Under the pieces are notes generated by a model, which had not been told where the DNA came from, searched no databases, and was given only the letters and a program-made list of their open reading frames with translations. A stretch of DNA of 47,718 bases from Candidatus Omnitrophota bacterium (GTDB lineage Bacteria > Omnitrophota > Gorgyraeia > Gygaellales > Profunditerraquicolaceae), in the NCBI GenBank assembly GCA_023819035.1, contig JAMWCL010000005.1:1-47718 (forward strand), written 5' to 3'. The number at the start of each line of letters is the position of its first letter. Positions within the stretch are counted from its first letter, which is position 1. Positions 1 to 6,943 of the stretch are shown piece by piece. A program made the position numbers and the translations under genes.

Positions 1-126
1 CTTTAAAAACGAAAGGAGCCTTAATCTTTGGATTTTTGGGCTCATTAAATATATAAACCTAAACCCAATTCAACAACCTAACAGCTATGCTTCAAAGCAA
101 AAGTGCGAAATATTGCTTGCTTAACT
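1..126 (+). repeat. 126-bp perfect direct repeat, copy A (matches 8576-8701)
   Basis: These bases are identical to 8576-8701 in the same orientation. Identity stops at base 127 (g here, a at 8702). The left limit is the window edge, so the true repeat may be longer. It carries the C-terminal codons of a transposase and ends two bases after the stop codon. A repeat lying exactly at the window edge suggests that an assembly contig was cut here. Confidence 0.95.
2..124 (+). pseudogene. 3' end of an IS256/Mutator-like transposase, copy A
   Basis: Reading from base 2 gives an open frame of 40 codons beginning FKNERSLNLWIFGLIKYIN and ending at TAA 122-124. The segment resembles the extreme C-terminus of IS256/Mutator-superfamily transposases, where a phrase like GxFxNExSxxR precedes the end. 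The upstream part is outside the window, so I cannot tell whether the complete gene is intact. The only other copy seen, at 8148-8699, is badly decayed. Confidence 0.55.
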
Positions 127-141
127 GATTTTGCAACAGTA

Positions 142-170
142 TTGAATTATAAAAGGTTATGTGATAAAAT
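142..170 (+). promoter_or_regulatory. Putative sigma-70 promoter for the COG1839 gene
   Basis: TTGAAT (142-147) and TAAAAT (165-170) are separated by 17 bases. The -35 matches consensus at 4 of 6 positions and the -10 at 5 of 6. The inverted repeat AAGGTTAT (153-160) / ATAACCTT (175-182) brackets the -10 and could be an operator or an early transcript hairpin. The -35 starts 16 bases after the last base of the repeat, the same offset as at the second copy (8717). Confidence 0.5.
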
Positions 171-199
171 ACGAATAACCTTAAACAAGGAGGTAACCA

Positions 200-685
200 A
201 TGTTCCAGATAAAGATTGTGAAGATTAATAAACCTGCAGAGGTAAACCTTATCTTAGGTCAAAGTCATTTTATTAAGAGCGTAGAGGATATCTATGAGGT
301 TTTAGTGAGTCAGGTTCCGGGAATAAAATTTGGGCTTGCCTTCGTAGAATCCTCGGGTGCCTGTAAGATAAGGGTAGAAGGAACTGATCCAGAATTAAAA
401 AACCTAGCCCAGGACAATGCCTTAGAGATTGGGGCGGGACATAGTTTTATTATCTTTTTAAGAAATGCCTACCCTATAAATGTCCTAAATGCTATTAAGG
501 CAGTACCTGAGGTATGTAGTATCTATTGTGCTACTGCTAACCCTGTAGAGGTGGTGGTGGCAGACACCGATACCGGAAGGGGCATATTGGGTGTCATTGA
601 TGGTTTAAAGCCAAAAGGTATTGAGAAACAAGAAGATATAAGCTGGAGACATGATTTTTTACGTAAGATAGGCTACAAGTTATAG
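200..685 (+). CDS. Adenosine-specific kinase family protein (COG1839/DUF355)
   Basis: A 161-residue protein of the COG1839 family, named adenosine-specific kinase after archaeal structural work; its cellular role is poorly established. The family signatures are present: GQSHF at residues 20-24, GAGHSF at 78-83, [14 protein letters not shown] at 87-100, and ATANP at 111-115. The length and the C-terminal LRKIGYKL are typical of the family. A strong ribosome binding site (AAGGAGG, 187-193) fixes the ATG. It is preceded by its own putative promoter and an IS remnant, and the next gene has a separate promoter, so it may be monocistronic. I recall the family as commonest in archaea and thermophilic or deep-branching bacteria, so ancient transfer is possible. 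I am confident of the family and much less so of the reaction. Confidence 0.85.
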   Translation: MFQIKIVKINKPAEVNLILGQSHFIKSVEDIYEVLVSQVPGIKFGLAFVESSGACKIRVEGTDPELKNLAQDNALEIGAGHSFIIFLRNAYPINVLNAIKAVPEVCSIYCATANPVEVVVADTDTGRGILGVIDGLKPKGIEKQEDISWRHDFLRKIGYKL

Positions 686-692
686 ATTCCCC

Positions 693-720
693 TTGAAAAA
701 TTTAATTTTTTTGTTATAAT
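693..720 (+). promoter_or_regulatory. Sigma-70 promoter for the lipid acyltransferase
   Basis: TTGAAA (693-698) and a perfect TATAAT (715-720) are separated by 16 bases. The expected transcription start near 727 leaves only about 10-12 bases before the start codon. This fits the lack of a visible Shine-Dalgarno sequence for the gene. Confidence 0.65.
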
Positions 721-738
721 TATTTATCAGTTTCCTTG

Positions 739-1653
739 ATGGATTTTAAACGGATTCGTAAGAGTATAAGTCGCTTCTTTGCCTGGGTAAGTTTACTCTT
801 AAGCTCTTTGATAATTAAGATTATTCCAGCGGATTGGCTATACGGTTTTGCTCAGAAAATAGCACACATCGGCTATATTGTAGCCAGGAAACAGAGAAAG
901 CTCGCTTTAGAGAGCTTAGAGATTGCTTTTGGGAAAGAGAAGAGCAAAGAAGAGATAAGGCAGATTGCGCGTGCTTGTTTTGTTTTCATGACCAAGGCAG
1001 GCTTTGAGCTTATGTTTCTTATGGATCGACCTGAGCTTTTAAAGCGCCGGGTAGATATAGTAGGTAGAGAAAATCTCCAGAGCGCCTTAGGTAGAGGAAG
1101 AGGGGTAATCCTGGTAAGTGCTCATTTTGGCAATTTTGCCCTGATGCTTGCTAAGTTAAGTTTGGAAGGCTATAAAGTAGGTGGAATAATGCGTCATATG
1201 CGGGATAGACGGGTAGAGAAGATTTTTATGGCTAAGCGCACAAGGCTGGGAATAAAGACTATCTATAGCCAACCACGGAAGATCTGCGTAGAGGAAACAA
1301 TCCGCAGTTTAAGAAATAATGAAATAATCTTCATTCCTATAGATCAAAATTTTGGAAGCGGAGGTGTATTTGTAGATTTTTTTGGCAGAAAGGCTGCTAC
1401 TGCCAAGGGGCCGATAGTATTAGCAAAAAGAACCCAGGCAGTAATACTTCCTTGTTTTATTCTTAGACAAAAGGATAATACGCATAAGATAATCTTTGAA
1501 CCACCTTTTGATTTAGAAGAGGAAGAAAACCTTGAGGAAACAGTGATAGTAAATATTCAGAGGTTGACTAATATAATTGAAAGGTACATTCGTAATTATC
1601 CAGAGGAATGGGGCTGGATCCATCGAAGATGGAAGAGCAGGCCAGCATCTTAA
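739..1653 (+). CDS. LpxL/HtrB-like lysophospholipid acyltransferase
   Basis: A 304-residue protein of the bacterial lipid A biosynthesis acyltransferase family (LPLAT superfamily). It is predicted to move an acyl chain onto a lipid A precursor or another glycolipid at the inner membrane. An N-terminal hydrophobic helix lies at about residues 15-32. The block SAHFGNFALM contains the presumed catalytic His129, and PIDQNFG (Asp at about 202) with FVDFFG gives the acceptor-binding blocks. ATG 739 is preferred; a TTG lies directly before it at 736. Neither has a clear Shine-Dalgarno, which agrees with the promoter's very short leader. It implies an outer membrane or a related glycolipid. The exact acceptor cannot be told from sequence, and no other lpx genes are nearby. 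Confidence 0.85.
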   Translation: MDFKRIRKSISRFFAWVSLLLSSLIIKIIPADWLYGFAQKIAHIGYIVARKQRKLALESLEIAFGKEKSKEEIRQIARACFVFMTKAGFELMFLMDRPELLKRRVDIVGRENLQSALGRGRGVILVSAHFGNFALMLAKLSLEGYKVGGIMRHMRDRRVEKIFMAKRTRLGIKTIYSQPRKICVEETIRSLRNNEIIFIPIDQNFGSGGVFVDFFGRKAATAKGPIVLAKRTQAVILPCFILRQKDNTHKIIFEPPFDLEEEENLEETVIVNIQRLTNIIERYIRNYPEEWGWIHRRWKSRPAS

Positions 1654-1668
1654 AAGGAGGTGTAGGCT

Positions 1669-1893
1669 ATGGCAGAAGAGGTCAAACGGGAAGAGAAACA
1701 AGAAGAAAAAAAGGTAGAAATAGGCAAGGTTGTTTCTACCATATTTAAGGTAATCTTAGGTTTAGTATTTCTGATCTTAGGTATTTGGGCAATAATTGCT
1801 TGGAGAAAGGATCTCTGGCTTGTAATTAAGGGCTGTATAGGTCCATTTTTGGTCTTAGCAGGAGTAATTACCTTAGCGATAGCCAAAGAGTAA
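1669..1893 (+). CDS. Small two-helix membrane protein, unknown function
   Basis: A 74-residue protein that I do not recognise. It has a charged N-terminus rich in Glu and Lys (residues 1-20), then two hydrophobic segments at about 24-44 and 52-71, so it should be a small integral membrane protein with a cytoplasmic charged head. The strong AAAGGAGG ribosome binding site at 1653-1660, 16 bases after the acyltransferase stop, and the even codon use support a real gene. It is probably co-transcribed with the acyltransferase. No catalytic motif is visible. Confidence 0.7.
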   Translation: MAEEVKREEKQEEKKVEIGKVVSTIFKVILGLVFLILGIWAIIAWRKDLWLVIKGCIGPFLVLAGVITLAIAKE

Positions 1894-1899
1894 CTAATC

Positions 1900-1937
1900 T
1901 CTCCTTATTTAAAAGGTGATGTTTTTTGATAAGGAGA
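1900..1937 (+). promoter_or_regulatory. Hairpin covering a ribosome binding site
   Basis: TCTCCTTAT (1900-1908) can pair perfectly with ATAAGGAGA (1929-1937), a 9-bp stem with a 20-base loop. The right arm contains the AAGGAG (1931-1936) that would serve the 15-codon reading frame starting at 1946. No U-tract follows, so a terminator is unlikely. Confidence 0.4.
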
Positions 1938-1945
1938 AGTAAAAG

Positions 1946-1993
1946 ATGGAAAAAGAGGGAAGTAGATTTATTGTGCTTCCCTCTTACCTTTAG
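1946..1993 (+). CDS. Possible 15-codon leader peptide before the radical SAM gene
   Basis: ATG 1946 reads MEKEGSRFIVLPSYL and stops at TAG 1991. It has AAGGAG at 1931-1936, nine bases before the start, a much better ribosome binding site than that of the radical SAM gene. The frame is the same as the downstream gene, whose ATG follows 9 bases after the stop, so translational coupling is plausible. A 10-bp hairpin (1953-1985) lies within it. It could also be a chance frame or the decayed start of a longer protein. Confidence 0.25.
   Translation: MEKEGSRFIVLPSYL
1953..1985 (+). promoter_or_regulatory. Strong inverted repeat upstream of the radical SAM gene
   Basis: AAGAGGGAAG (1953-1962) and CTTCCCTCTT (1976-1985) are perfectly complementary, with a 13-base spacer. 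No run of T follows, so this is unlikely to be a simple terminator. It could be a protein operator, an RNA stability stem or part of an attenuator with the preceding hairpin. Confidence 0.4.
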
Positions 1994-2002
1994 TGGATTG
2001 TT

Positions 2003-3388
2003 ATGAGAAGGATAAAGAATAGGATAAAAAGTTGGATTGCCAGCCAGATATTTTTGGGGGTTTTAGAGATTTTCCCGAGGCTTTCTAATAAAGGATTGAT
2101 AAGGCTGATCTATATTGCTCAAAATATCCTTTCGCGTAACGATGTTATTGTAGAAAAGGTGATGTCGGAGTTAAGAAGATATTTTAAACAGGATAATCAT
2201 CCTTTCCTAGGATTGATACGCAGGATATTAAGGGATTTAAATCCTAAATGTAAAAATAGATTAATGAAAAATTTCTTTGTGAATGCAGTATTTAAAGGGG
2301 TATCTAAAAGTAAGGAGTATGCGGATAAAGAAGGCTTTGTCCCACCTTGGTTTATTGTTTTAAGTCCAACGATGCGCTGTAATCTTTCCTGTTTAGGCTG
2401 TTCTACCCGCCGTTATACAAAGGATGACGATCTACCTATTCCGATTATCGACCGCATATTAAATGAAGCAAAACAGATGGGAATACATTTTATTGTTACC
2501 CAAGGCGGCGAGATGTTTATCTATGAAGAGATGTGGCAGGTATATGAAAAACATAAAGATATATATTTTCAAGTCTATACTAATGGAACCTTGATTGATA
2601 AAAAGACCGCTAAGAGGATCGCGCGATTAGGTAATATTGCTCCTATGGTAAGTTTAGAAGGGTTTAAAGAGACTACTGATTATAGAAGGGGTAAGGGTGT
2701 ATTCGATAAGGCGATACAGGCAATGGATAATTTAAGGCAAGAGGGCTGTTTCTTTGGCGCCTCCGTTACTCATACGCGCCATAATAGTGAAGAGATAACC
2801 TCGGATGCATTCTTCGAGATGTTATTTAAAAAAGGCTGTTATGTGATTTGGTTTTTTCAGTTTGTCCCCGTGGGAAAGGATCCGGATTTAGGACTTATGC
2901 CCACCCCGCACCAGCGCAATCGTCTACGCCAGAAGGTATCCAAGATTAGAGAAAGGCTACCTATATTTATTGGGGATTTTTGGAATGATGGGCCATTTGT
3001 GGGTGGATGTATTGCTGCAGGCAGAAGATATATACATATTAATAATAAAGGGGATGTTGAACCTTGTGCTTTTGTGCATTTTGCAGTAGATAATATAAAG
3101 AATAAAACATTAAAAGAAGCATTAAATTCCGATTTCTTTAAATTTTTAAGGAAAAAACAGCCCTTTGGAGATGGCAATCTTTTTACCCCTTGCATGATTA
3201 TTGATAATCCTGAGGTGCTGCGTGAGGCAGTAAGATTAACCGGAGCCAAACCCACACATGAAGACGCAGAACTGATTCTCAATGGCAGATTAAAAGATGG
3301 TCTAAACGAATATGCCCGCCAGATGCATAGGTTAACTGAACCCTTCTGGAATGCGATTAAAGATAAAATAATTAAATGGCCATATTAG
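2003..3388 (+). CDS. Radical SAM enzyme with SPASM-like C-terminus
   Basis: A 461-residue radical SAM protein. The iron-sulfur motif CNLSCLGC places the three cluster cysteines at 126, 130 and 133, and TQGGEMF is the SAM-binding GGE-type motif. The C-terminal third holds further cysteines (336, 355, 397) in GGCIAAGRRY, GDVEPCAF and FTPCMIID, as in SPASM or twitch domains that bind extra clusters. About 110 residues precede the radical SAM core and look amphipathic. The product is unknown. Neighbours are a lipid acyltransferase and a prenol/dolichol kinase-like protein, so a lipid-modifying role is an inference worth testing. The ATG at 2003 has only a weak ribosome binding site and may be coupled to the small frame upstream. 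It overlaps the next gene by 13 bases. Confidence 0.85.
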   Translation: MRRIKNRIKSWIASQIFLGVLEIFPRLSNKGLIRLIYIAQNILSRNDVIVEKVMSELRRYFKQDNHPFLGLIRRILRDLNPKCKNRLMKNFFVNAVFKGVSKSKEYADKEGFVPPWFIVLSPTMRCNLSCLGCSTRRYTKDDDLPIPIIDRILNEAKQMGIHFIVTQGGEMFIYEEMWQVYEKHKDIYFQVYTNGTLIDKKTAKRIARLGNIAPMVSLEGFKETTDYRRGKGVFDKAIQAMDNLRQEGCFFGASVTHTRHNSEEITSDAFFEMLFKKGCYVIWFFQFVPVGKDPDLGLMPTPHQRNRLRQKVSKIRERLPIFIGDFWNDGPFVGGCIAAGRRYIHINNKGDVEPCAFVHFAVDNIKNKTLKEALNSDFFKFLRKKQPFGDGNLFTPCMIIDNPEVLREAVRLTGAKPTHEDAELILNGRLKDGLNEYARQMHRLTEPFWNAIKDKIIKWPY

Positions 3389-3954
3389 GAGCACGTAAGA
3401 TTTGGCGTCTTTGCGGATTAGTCTTTCCGGTATGTTATTACTTTGGTAGTAAAACCTTAGCTTTTTGGATAGTTTTTTTATCTCTGTCTTTTTTTATCCT
3501 TATTGAAATTTTGCGCGGGATTAAACCTAATTTTAATGAAAGATTGTTTATTATTTTTAAGCCCGTATTAAAAGAAAAAGAAAAAAGGAGTCTTCTTTCT
3601 ACTACCTGGCTTATTTTTTCGGTATTTTTAACTATGCTTTTCTTTAAAAAAGAGTTTGCCATTGTGGCTATGCTTTTTCTTGTTCTGGGGGATATTGCCT
3701 CCTGGCTTATCGGAACATATTTTGGTAAGATCTCTATTGGAAGGCATACCTTAGAAGGAAGTGTGGCTTTCTTTACTAGTTGCTTAATTATCGGGATACT
3801 TTTGAATCAATTTAGTTACATTAAGCTTTCCTGGCGGGTAATAATTTTAGGCGCTTTATCTGCTACACTTGCGGAACTTTTCCCCTGGTTAGATGATAAT
3901 TTTACAATTAGTCTTTTTTCTGGTATGATGATGACCTTGGTATCAAAGATTTAA
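3376..3954 (+). CDS. Dolichol/phytol kinase-like membrane protein (COG0170)
   Basis: A 192-residue polytopic membrane protein with about six hydrophobic helices. The segment GDIASWLIGTYFG followed by a TLEGSVAFF motif (about residues 109-136) and AELFPWLDDNFTISL (about 166-180) matches the CTP-dependent dolichol kinase, phytol kinase and diacylglycerol kinase family, related to CDP-DAG synthase. It should phosphorylate a prenol or diacylglycerol in the cytoplasmic membrane. It overlaps the radical SAM gene by 13 bases, so the two are probably translationally coupled. The substrate is uncertain. Confidence 0.75.
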   Translation: MAILGARKIWRLCGLVFPVCYYFGSKTLAFWIVFLSLSFFILIEILRGIKPNFNERLFIIFKPVLKEKEKRSLLSTTWLIFSVFLTMLFFKKEFAIVAMLFLVLGDIASWLIGTYFGKISIGRHTLEGSVAFFTSCLIIGILLNQFSYIKLSWRVIILGALSATLAELFPWLDDNFTISLFSGMMMTLVSKI

Positions 3955-3975
3955 TTATTAAGAAAGGAGAATCTT

Positions 3976-4557
3976 ATGGAGAAGGTATTAAGTAAAGAGA
4001 TTATTTTTAAAAAAACCCTTTCTCGTGCAGGGGGAGTATTAATTTTTGTTATCCTTACTGCTTTAGGGGCGTATATACGCATACATTTAGATTTTACTCC
4101 CGTGCCTATAACCTTACAGAGCCTCTTTGTTTTATTATCAGGTGCTTTTTTAGGAAGTAGCTTAGGCGTATTAAGTCAATTATGTTATGTGATCTTAGGA
4201 ATAAGCAGGATACCTTTGTTCGTCTATGGTGGAAGACCGATTTATATCCTCGGTCCAACCGGCGGGTATCTAATCGGGTTTATTATAGCAAGTTTTCTGG
4301 TAGGGAGATTAATAAAGTACACAAAAGATAATCTCTTTCTTTGTGGTTTAGGTTTTTTCTTGGCGGATTTAGCTATTTTAGTTTTTGGGGTTATCTGGCT
4401 TAGGATTATTTTTGGGTATAGCCTTAAGAAGTTATTGGGGATTGGTTTTTTGCCTTTTATCCCCGGGGAGCTCCTGAAAATAGGATTTGCGGTTTGGCTT
4501 TATTTAAAAATAAAACCCCGCTTAAAAAGCTTATTTAAACTAGGAGGGAAGAAATGA
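3976..4557 (+). CDS. bioY: Biotin transporter substrate-binding subunit BioY
   Basis: A 193-residue membrane protein, the S component of the energy-coupling-factor biotin transporter. Family blocks are present: TPVPITLQSLFVLLSGAFLG (about 47-66) and YILGPTGGYLIGF (about 91-103), within about six membrane helices. The AAAGGAG at 3963-3969 fits the ATG. No EcfA or EcfT genes are in the window, so BioY would use shared modules or act alone. Its stop overlaps the next start as ATGA. It suggests biotin scavenging; I see no biotin synthesis genes in the window. Confidence 0.9.
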   Translation: MEKVLSKEIIFKKTLSRAGGVLIFVILTALGAYIRIHLDFTPVPITLQSLFVLLSGAFLGSSLGVLSQLCYVILGISRIPLFVYGGRPIYILGPTGGYLIGFIIASFLVGRLIKYTKDNLFLCGLGFFLADLAILVFGVIWLRIIFGYSLKKLLGIGFLPFIPGELLKIGFAVWLYLKIKPRLKSLFKLGGKK

Positions 4558-5015
4558 AGGTAAATCAGATAATGAGTAAAGAGGTGATAAGTATTAAGCC
4601 GAAAGATAATATCAAGGATGCTTTGATGACCTTATTTAAATACAAGATAAGTGGTCTACCGGTTATTGATGAGAATCAGAGACTGGTGGGGATGTTTACC
4701 GAAAAAGATATCTTAAGGGAGATTTTACCTTCCTATATAGAGAGAGTAGGGAGATTTGTCTATGAAGAGAATCCTAAGTCAATAAGAAAGAGATTGGAAA
4801 CCTTGACAGGTCTGCCCGTTTCCTTAATTATGCGTAAAGAGGTGGTGACAGTAAGCGAAGACACCACTTTATGTGAGGTGGGCCAGCTTATGCTTCTCCA
4901 GAAGGCCAGGCGTATCCCGGTTTTAGATAATCAAAAAAAAGTAGTAGGGATTGTTGCTAGAGAGGATGTTATTAAAGCCTATGCTAAAGAGGCAGGATGG
5001 ATAGTAAGCGATTAA
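4554..5015 (+). CDS. Two-CBS-domain regulatory protein
   Basis: A 153-residue protein made almost wholly of a CBS pair. The first domain covers about 1-60 (IMSKEVISIKPKDNI and LVGMFTEKDIL) and the second about 85-148 (IMRKEVVTVSEDTTL and VVGIVAREDVI). CBS pairs bind adenine nucleotides and control attached or associated enzymes and transporters. The gene starts in the ATGA overlap with bioY and overlaps the ion permease gene by 19 bases, which strongly suggests tight co-expression with the permease. The ligand is not predictable. Confidence 0.9.
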   Translation: MKVNQIMSKEVISIKPKDNIKDALMTLFKYKISGLPVIDENQRLVGMFTEKDILREILPSYIERVGRFVYEENPKSIRKRLETLTGLPVSLIMRKEVVTVSEDTTLCEVGQLMLLQKARRIPVLDNQKKVVGIVAREDVIKAYAKEAGWIVSD

Positions 5016-6397
5016 TTCTTAAATTTATTCTTTTATTTGGTCTTACTTTTCTTACTGGGTTAATCAGTTCTCGAATTGGGTTTAATACTCAACAGGTGAT
5101 CTCGATGAGTATCTTTTCTGTTTCGGTTTTTGCTACCCTTTTATTCTGGGACTTTAGAGTGGCTATCGCCTTCTTAGGTGTAGGGATGCTTTTGCTTACT
5201 AAAACCGTAGATTTAGAAAATATAATTAAATTTGCTTCTTTAGAGGTAATCCTTTTCTTGATGGGAATGATGGTTTTGGTGGGATTACTTAAAGAAAGCG
5301 GTTTTTTTGCCTGGTTAATCACCTTAATCTTAAGAACAAAGAATCTTACTGCCAAAAAATTTGTTTTTATCATCTCTATCCTTTCTGCATTACTTTCCTG
5401 TGTAGTAGATGAAGTAACCTCAATAGTCTTTATGTCTGCTGCGGTTTTAGAGATCTGTGATTATTTTGAGGTAGAGCCCACCGTTTATATAATTATAAGC
5501 ATCTTGGCAACAAATATCGGTTCTACAGGCACCGTCTTAGGAAATCCTATTGGGATTCTTATTGCTTCTAAGTCCGGACTTACTTTTGAGGATTTTCTTT
5601 TTAAAGCCTTTCCTTTGATGCTAATCTGTCTTTTGATTACTATTTTTTTGGTAATTATTTGGTATCGGAAAAGTATAATTAAGTTGGATAAAAATATGAA
5701 TGAGCTTAAAGCCAATGAGATCCTTATAAGGTTAATCTCAGTCCCGCCGGAAAAAAAATTAAGAGTAAGCCTAAGTATCTTTGGGATAACCCTTTTATTT
5801 ATAAGTCTACACCATCGTTTAGAGCTACTTTGGTATTTAGAGACTAATACCTTACTTTTAAGTATTCCCCTGCTTTCTGCAGGAGCGATAATGATTTGGA
5901 AATGGAATAAAGCACGCAGTTACATTGAAAAAGATGTAGATTGGTGGACATTGCTTTTTTTTATGTTTTTGTTTGCGAAAGCAGGGACATTAAAATATAC
6001 CGGAGCTACTGATATAATTGCTAAAAAAGCGGTAAGTATTATTGGTAATAATCTAAACTTTTTAAGTGGGATTATCCTTTGGGTGAGTTTTTTGGGTTCA
6101 AGCATATTAGATAATGTAGTGTTGGTAGCTGCTTTTATTCCTATTATTCAGGGATTCCAGGCATTGAATCTTAATCTTCAACCATTATGGTGGGCACTTC
6201 TTTTTGGGGGTTGTTTCGGGGGGAATCTCACTATGGTGGGATCTACTGCTAATATCGTTGCTTTAGGGCTTTTAGAAAAGGAAAGGGGTATCCGTATGAA
6301 TTTCTTCCGTTGGTTAGGCATTGGTCTAGTAATAGGAATAATTACTACCTCGGTTGCCTGGGTTACGCTCTTATTTATTCCCCATTACTATAGGTAA
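4997..6397 (+). CDS. ArsB/NhaD-type anion or sodium/proton permease (IT superfamily)
   Basis: A 466-residue integral membrane protein with about 11-12 hydrophobic helices. Two related half-motifs typical of the ion transporter superfamily are visible: VVDEVTSIVFMSAA with GSTGTVLGNPIGILIAS in the first half, and SILDNVVLVAAF with GGNLTMVGSTANIVALG in the second. Members move arsenite, sodium/proton, citrate or other anions. Substrate cannot be assigned; there is no ars regulator or arsenate reductase beside it. The ATG lies inside the CBS gene, so the CBS protein is the likely regulatory partner. Confidence 0.85.
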   Translation: MDSKRLILKFILLFGLTFLTGLISSRIGFNTQQVISMSIFSVSVFATLLFWDFRVAIAFLGVGMLLLTKTVDLENIIKFASLEVILFLMGMMVLVGLLKESGFFAWLITLILRTKNLTAKKFVFIISILSALLSCVVDEVTSIVFMSAAVLEICDYFEVEPTVYIIISILATNIGSTGTVLGNPIGILIASKSGLTFEDFLFKAFPLMLICLLITIFLVIIWYRKSIIKLDKNMNELKANEILIRLISVPPEKKLRVSLSIFGITLLFISLHHRLELLWYLETNTLLLSIPLLSAGAIMIWKWNKARSYIEKDVDWWTLLFFMFLFAKAGTLKYTGATDIIAKKAVSIIGNNLNFLSGIILWVSFLGSSILDNVVLVAAFIPIIQGFQALNLNLQPLWWALLFGGCFGGNLTMVGSTANIVALGLLEKERGIRMNFFRWLGIGLVIGIITTSVAWVTLLFIPHYYR

Positions 6398-6405
6398 TAA
6401 AAGCA

Positions 6406-6434
6406 TTGACAGGGTACTCAGTTTATGGTAACAT
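6406..6434 (+). promoter_or_regulatory. Putative sigma-70 promoter for the small exported protein
   Basis: A perfect TTGACA (6406-6411) is followed after 17 bases by TAACAT (6429-6434), a 4 of 6 match to the -10. The gene 3' of it has an AAGGAGGA ribosome binding site at 6447-6454. This marks a new transcription unit after the permease. Confidence 0.55.
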
Positions 6435-6459
6435 TTTTTAAAAAAGAAGGAGGATAAAG

Positions 6460-6900
6460 ATGGGGAAGAAAAAGGTCTTTATTTTTACACTGATATTTAT
6501 TTTTATTTTATTTTTAGGATTTAACTTTGCTGAAGAGATAAAACCCGAGATTCAAAAGAAGAAGGATGCCTCTAGTTTTGTTTCTGATTTTGATGTGCAA
6601 TGGGTATGGGGCGAGGTTGTTTCAGTGGATACAAACACAAAAACAATTATCTTAAAATACCTTGATTATGAGACAGATGTTGAAAAAGAGATTATCTTAA
6701 ACACTGATGAAAATACCCAGTATGAAAATTGTGATTCTTTAAACCAGATAAAACCTGCCGATACAATTAGTGTAGATTATATTATCAGTCCAGAAGGTAA
6801 GAATCTTGCCAAATATGTAGTCTTAGAGAAGCCGGAGAATACGGTAAATCCCCAGGAAGAATCTAAAGAGGTTCTGCCAGAGGGATCGGATCTTCGCTGA
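6460..6900 (+). CDS. Small exported protein of unknown function
   Basis: A 146-residue protein with a clear N-terminal signal sequence: a lysine-rich start (KKK, 3-5) then a hydrophobic core to about residue 22, with possible cleavage near FAEE. The mature part looks like a small beta-rich domain (WGEVVSVDTNTKTIILKYLDYE and a later IKPADTISVDYI), reminiscent of DUF5666/OB-like periplasmic domains that carry a stretch such as V-x-D-x-x-T. The acidic tail (PQEESKEVLPEGSD) is probably disordered. Function unknown. It is the first gene after its own promoter. Confidence 0.75.
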   Translation: MGKKKVFIFTLIFIFILFLGFNFAEEIKPEIQKKKDASSFVSDFDVQWVWGEVVSVDTNTKTIILKYLDYETDVEKEIILNTDENTQYENCDSLNQIKPADTISVDYIISPEGKNLAKYVVLEKPENTVNPQEESKEVLPEGSDLR

Positions 6901-6943
6901 ATATAAAGATCCGGCTCCAAATTTATGGAAAAATCTTTTTAAG

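Noticed and set aside
1991-2002. Stop-codon readthrough joining the 15-codon frame to the radical SAM protein
   Set aside because: The frame matches, but there is no selenocysteine/pyrrolysine context (TAG with no downstream element recognised) and the gene has its own ATG.
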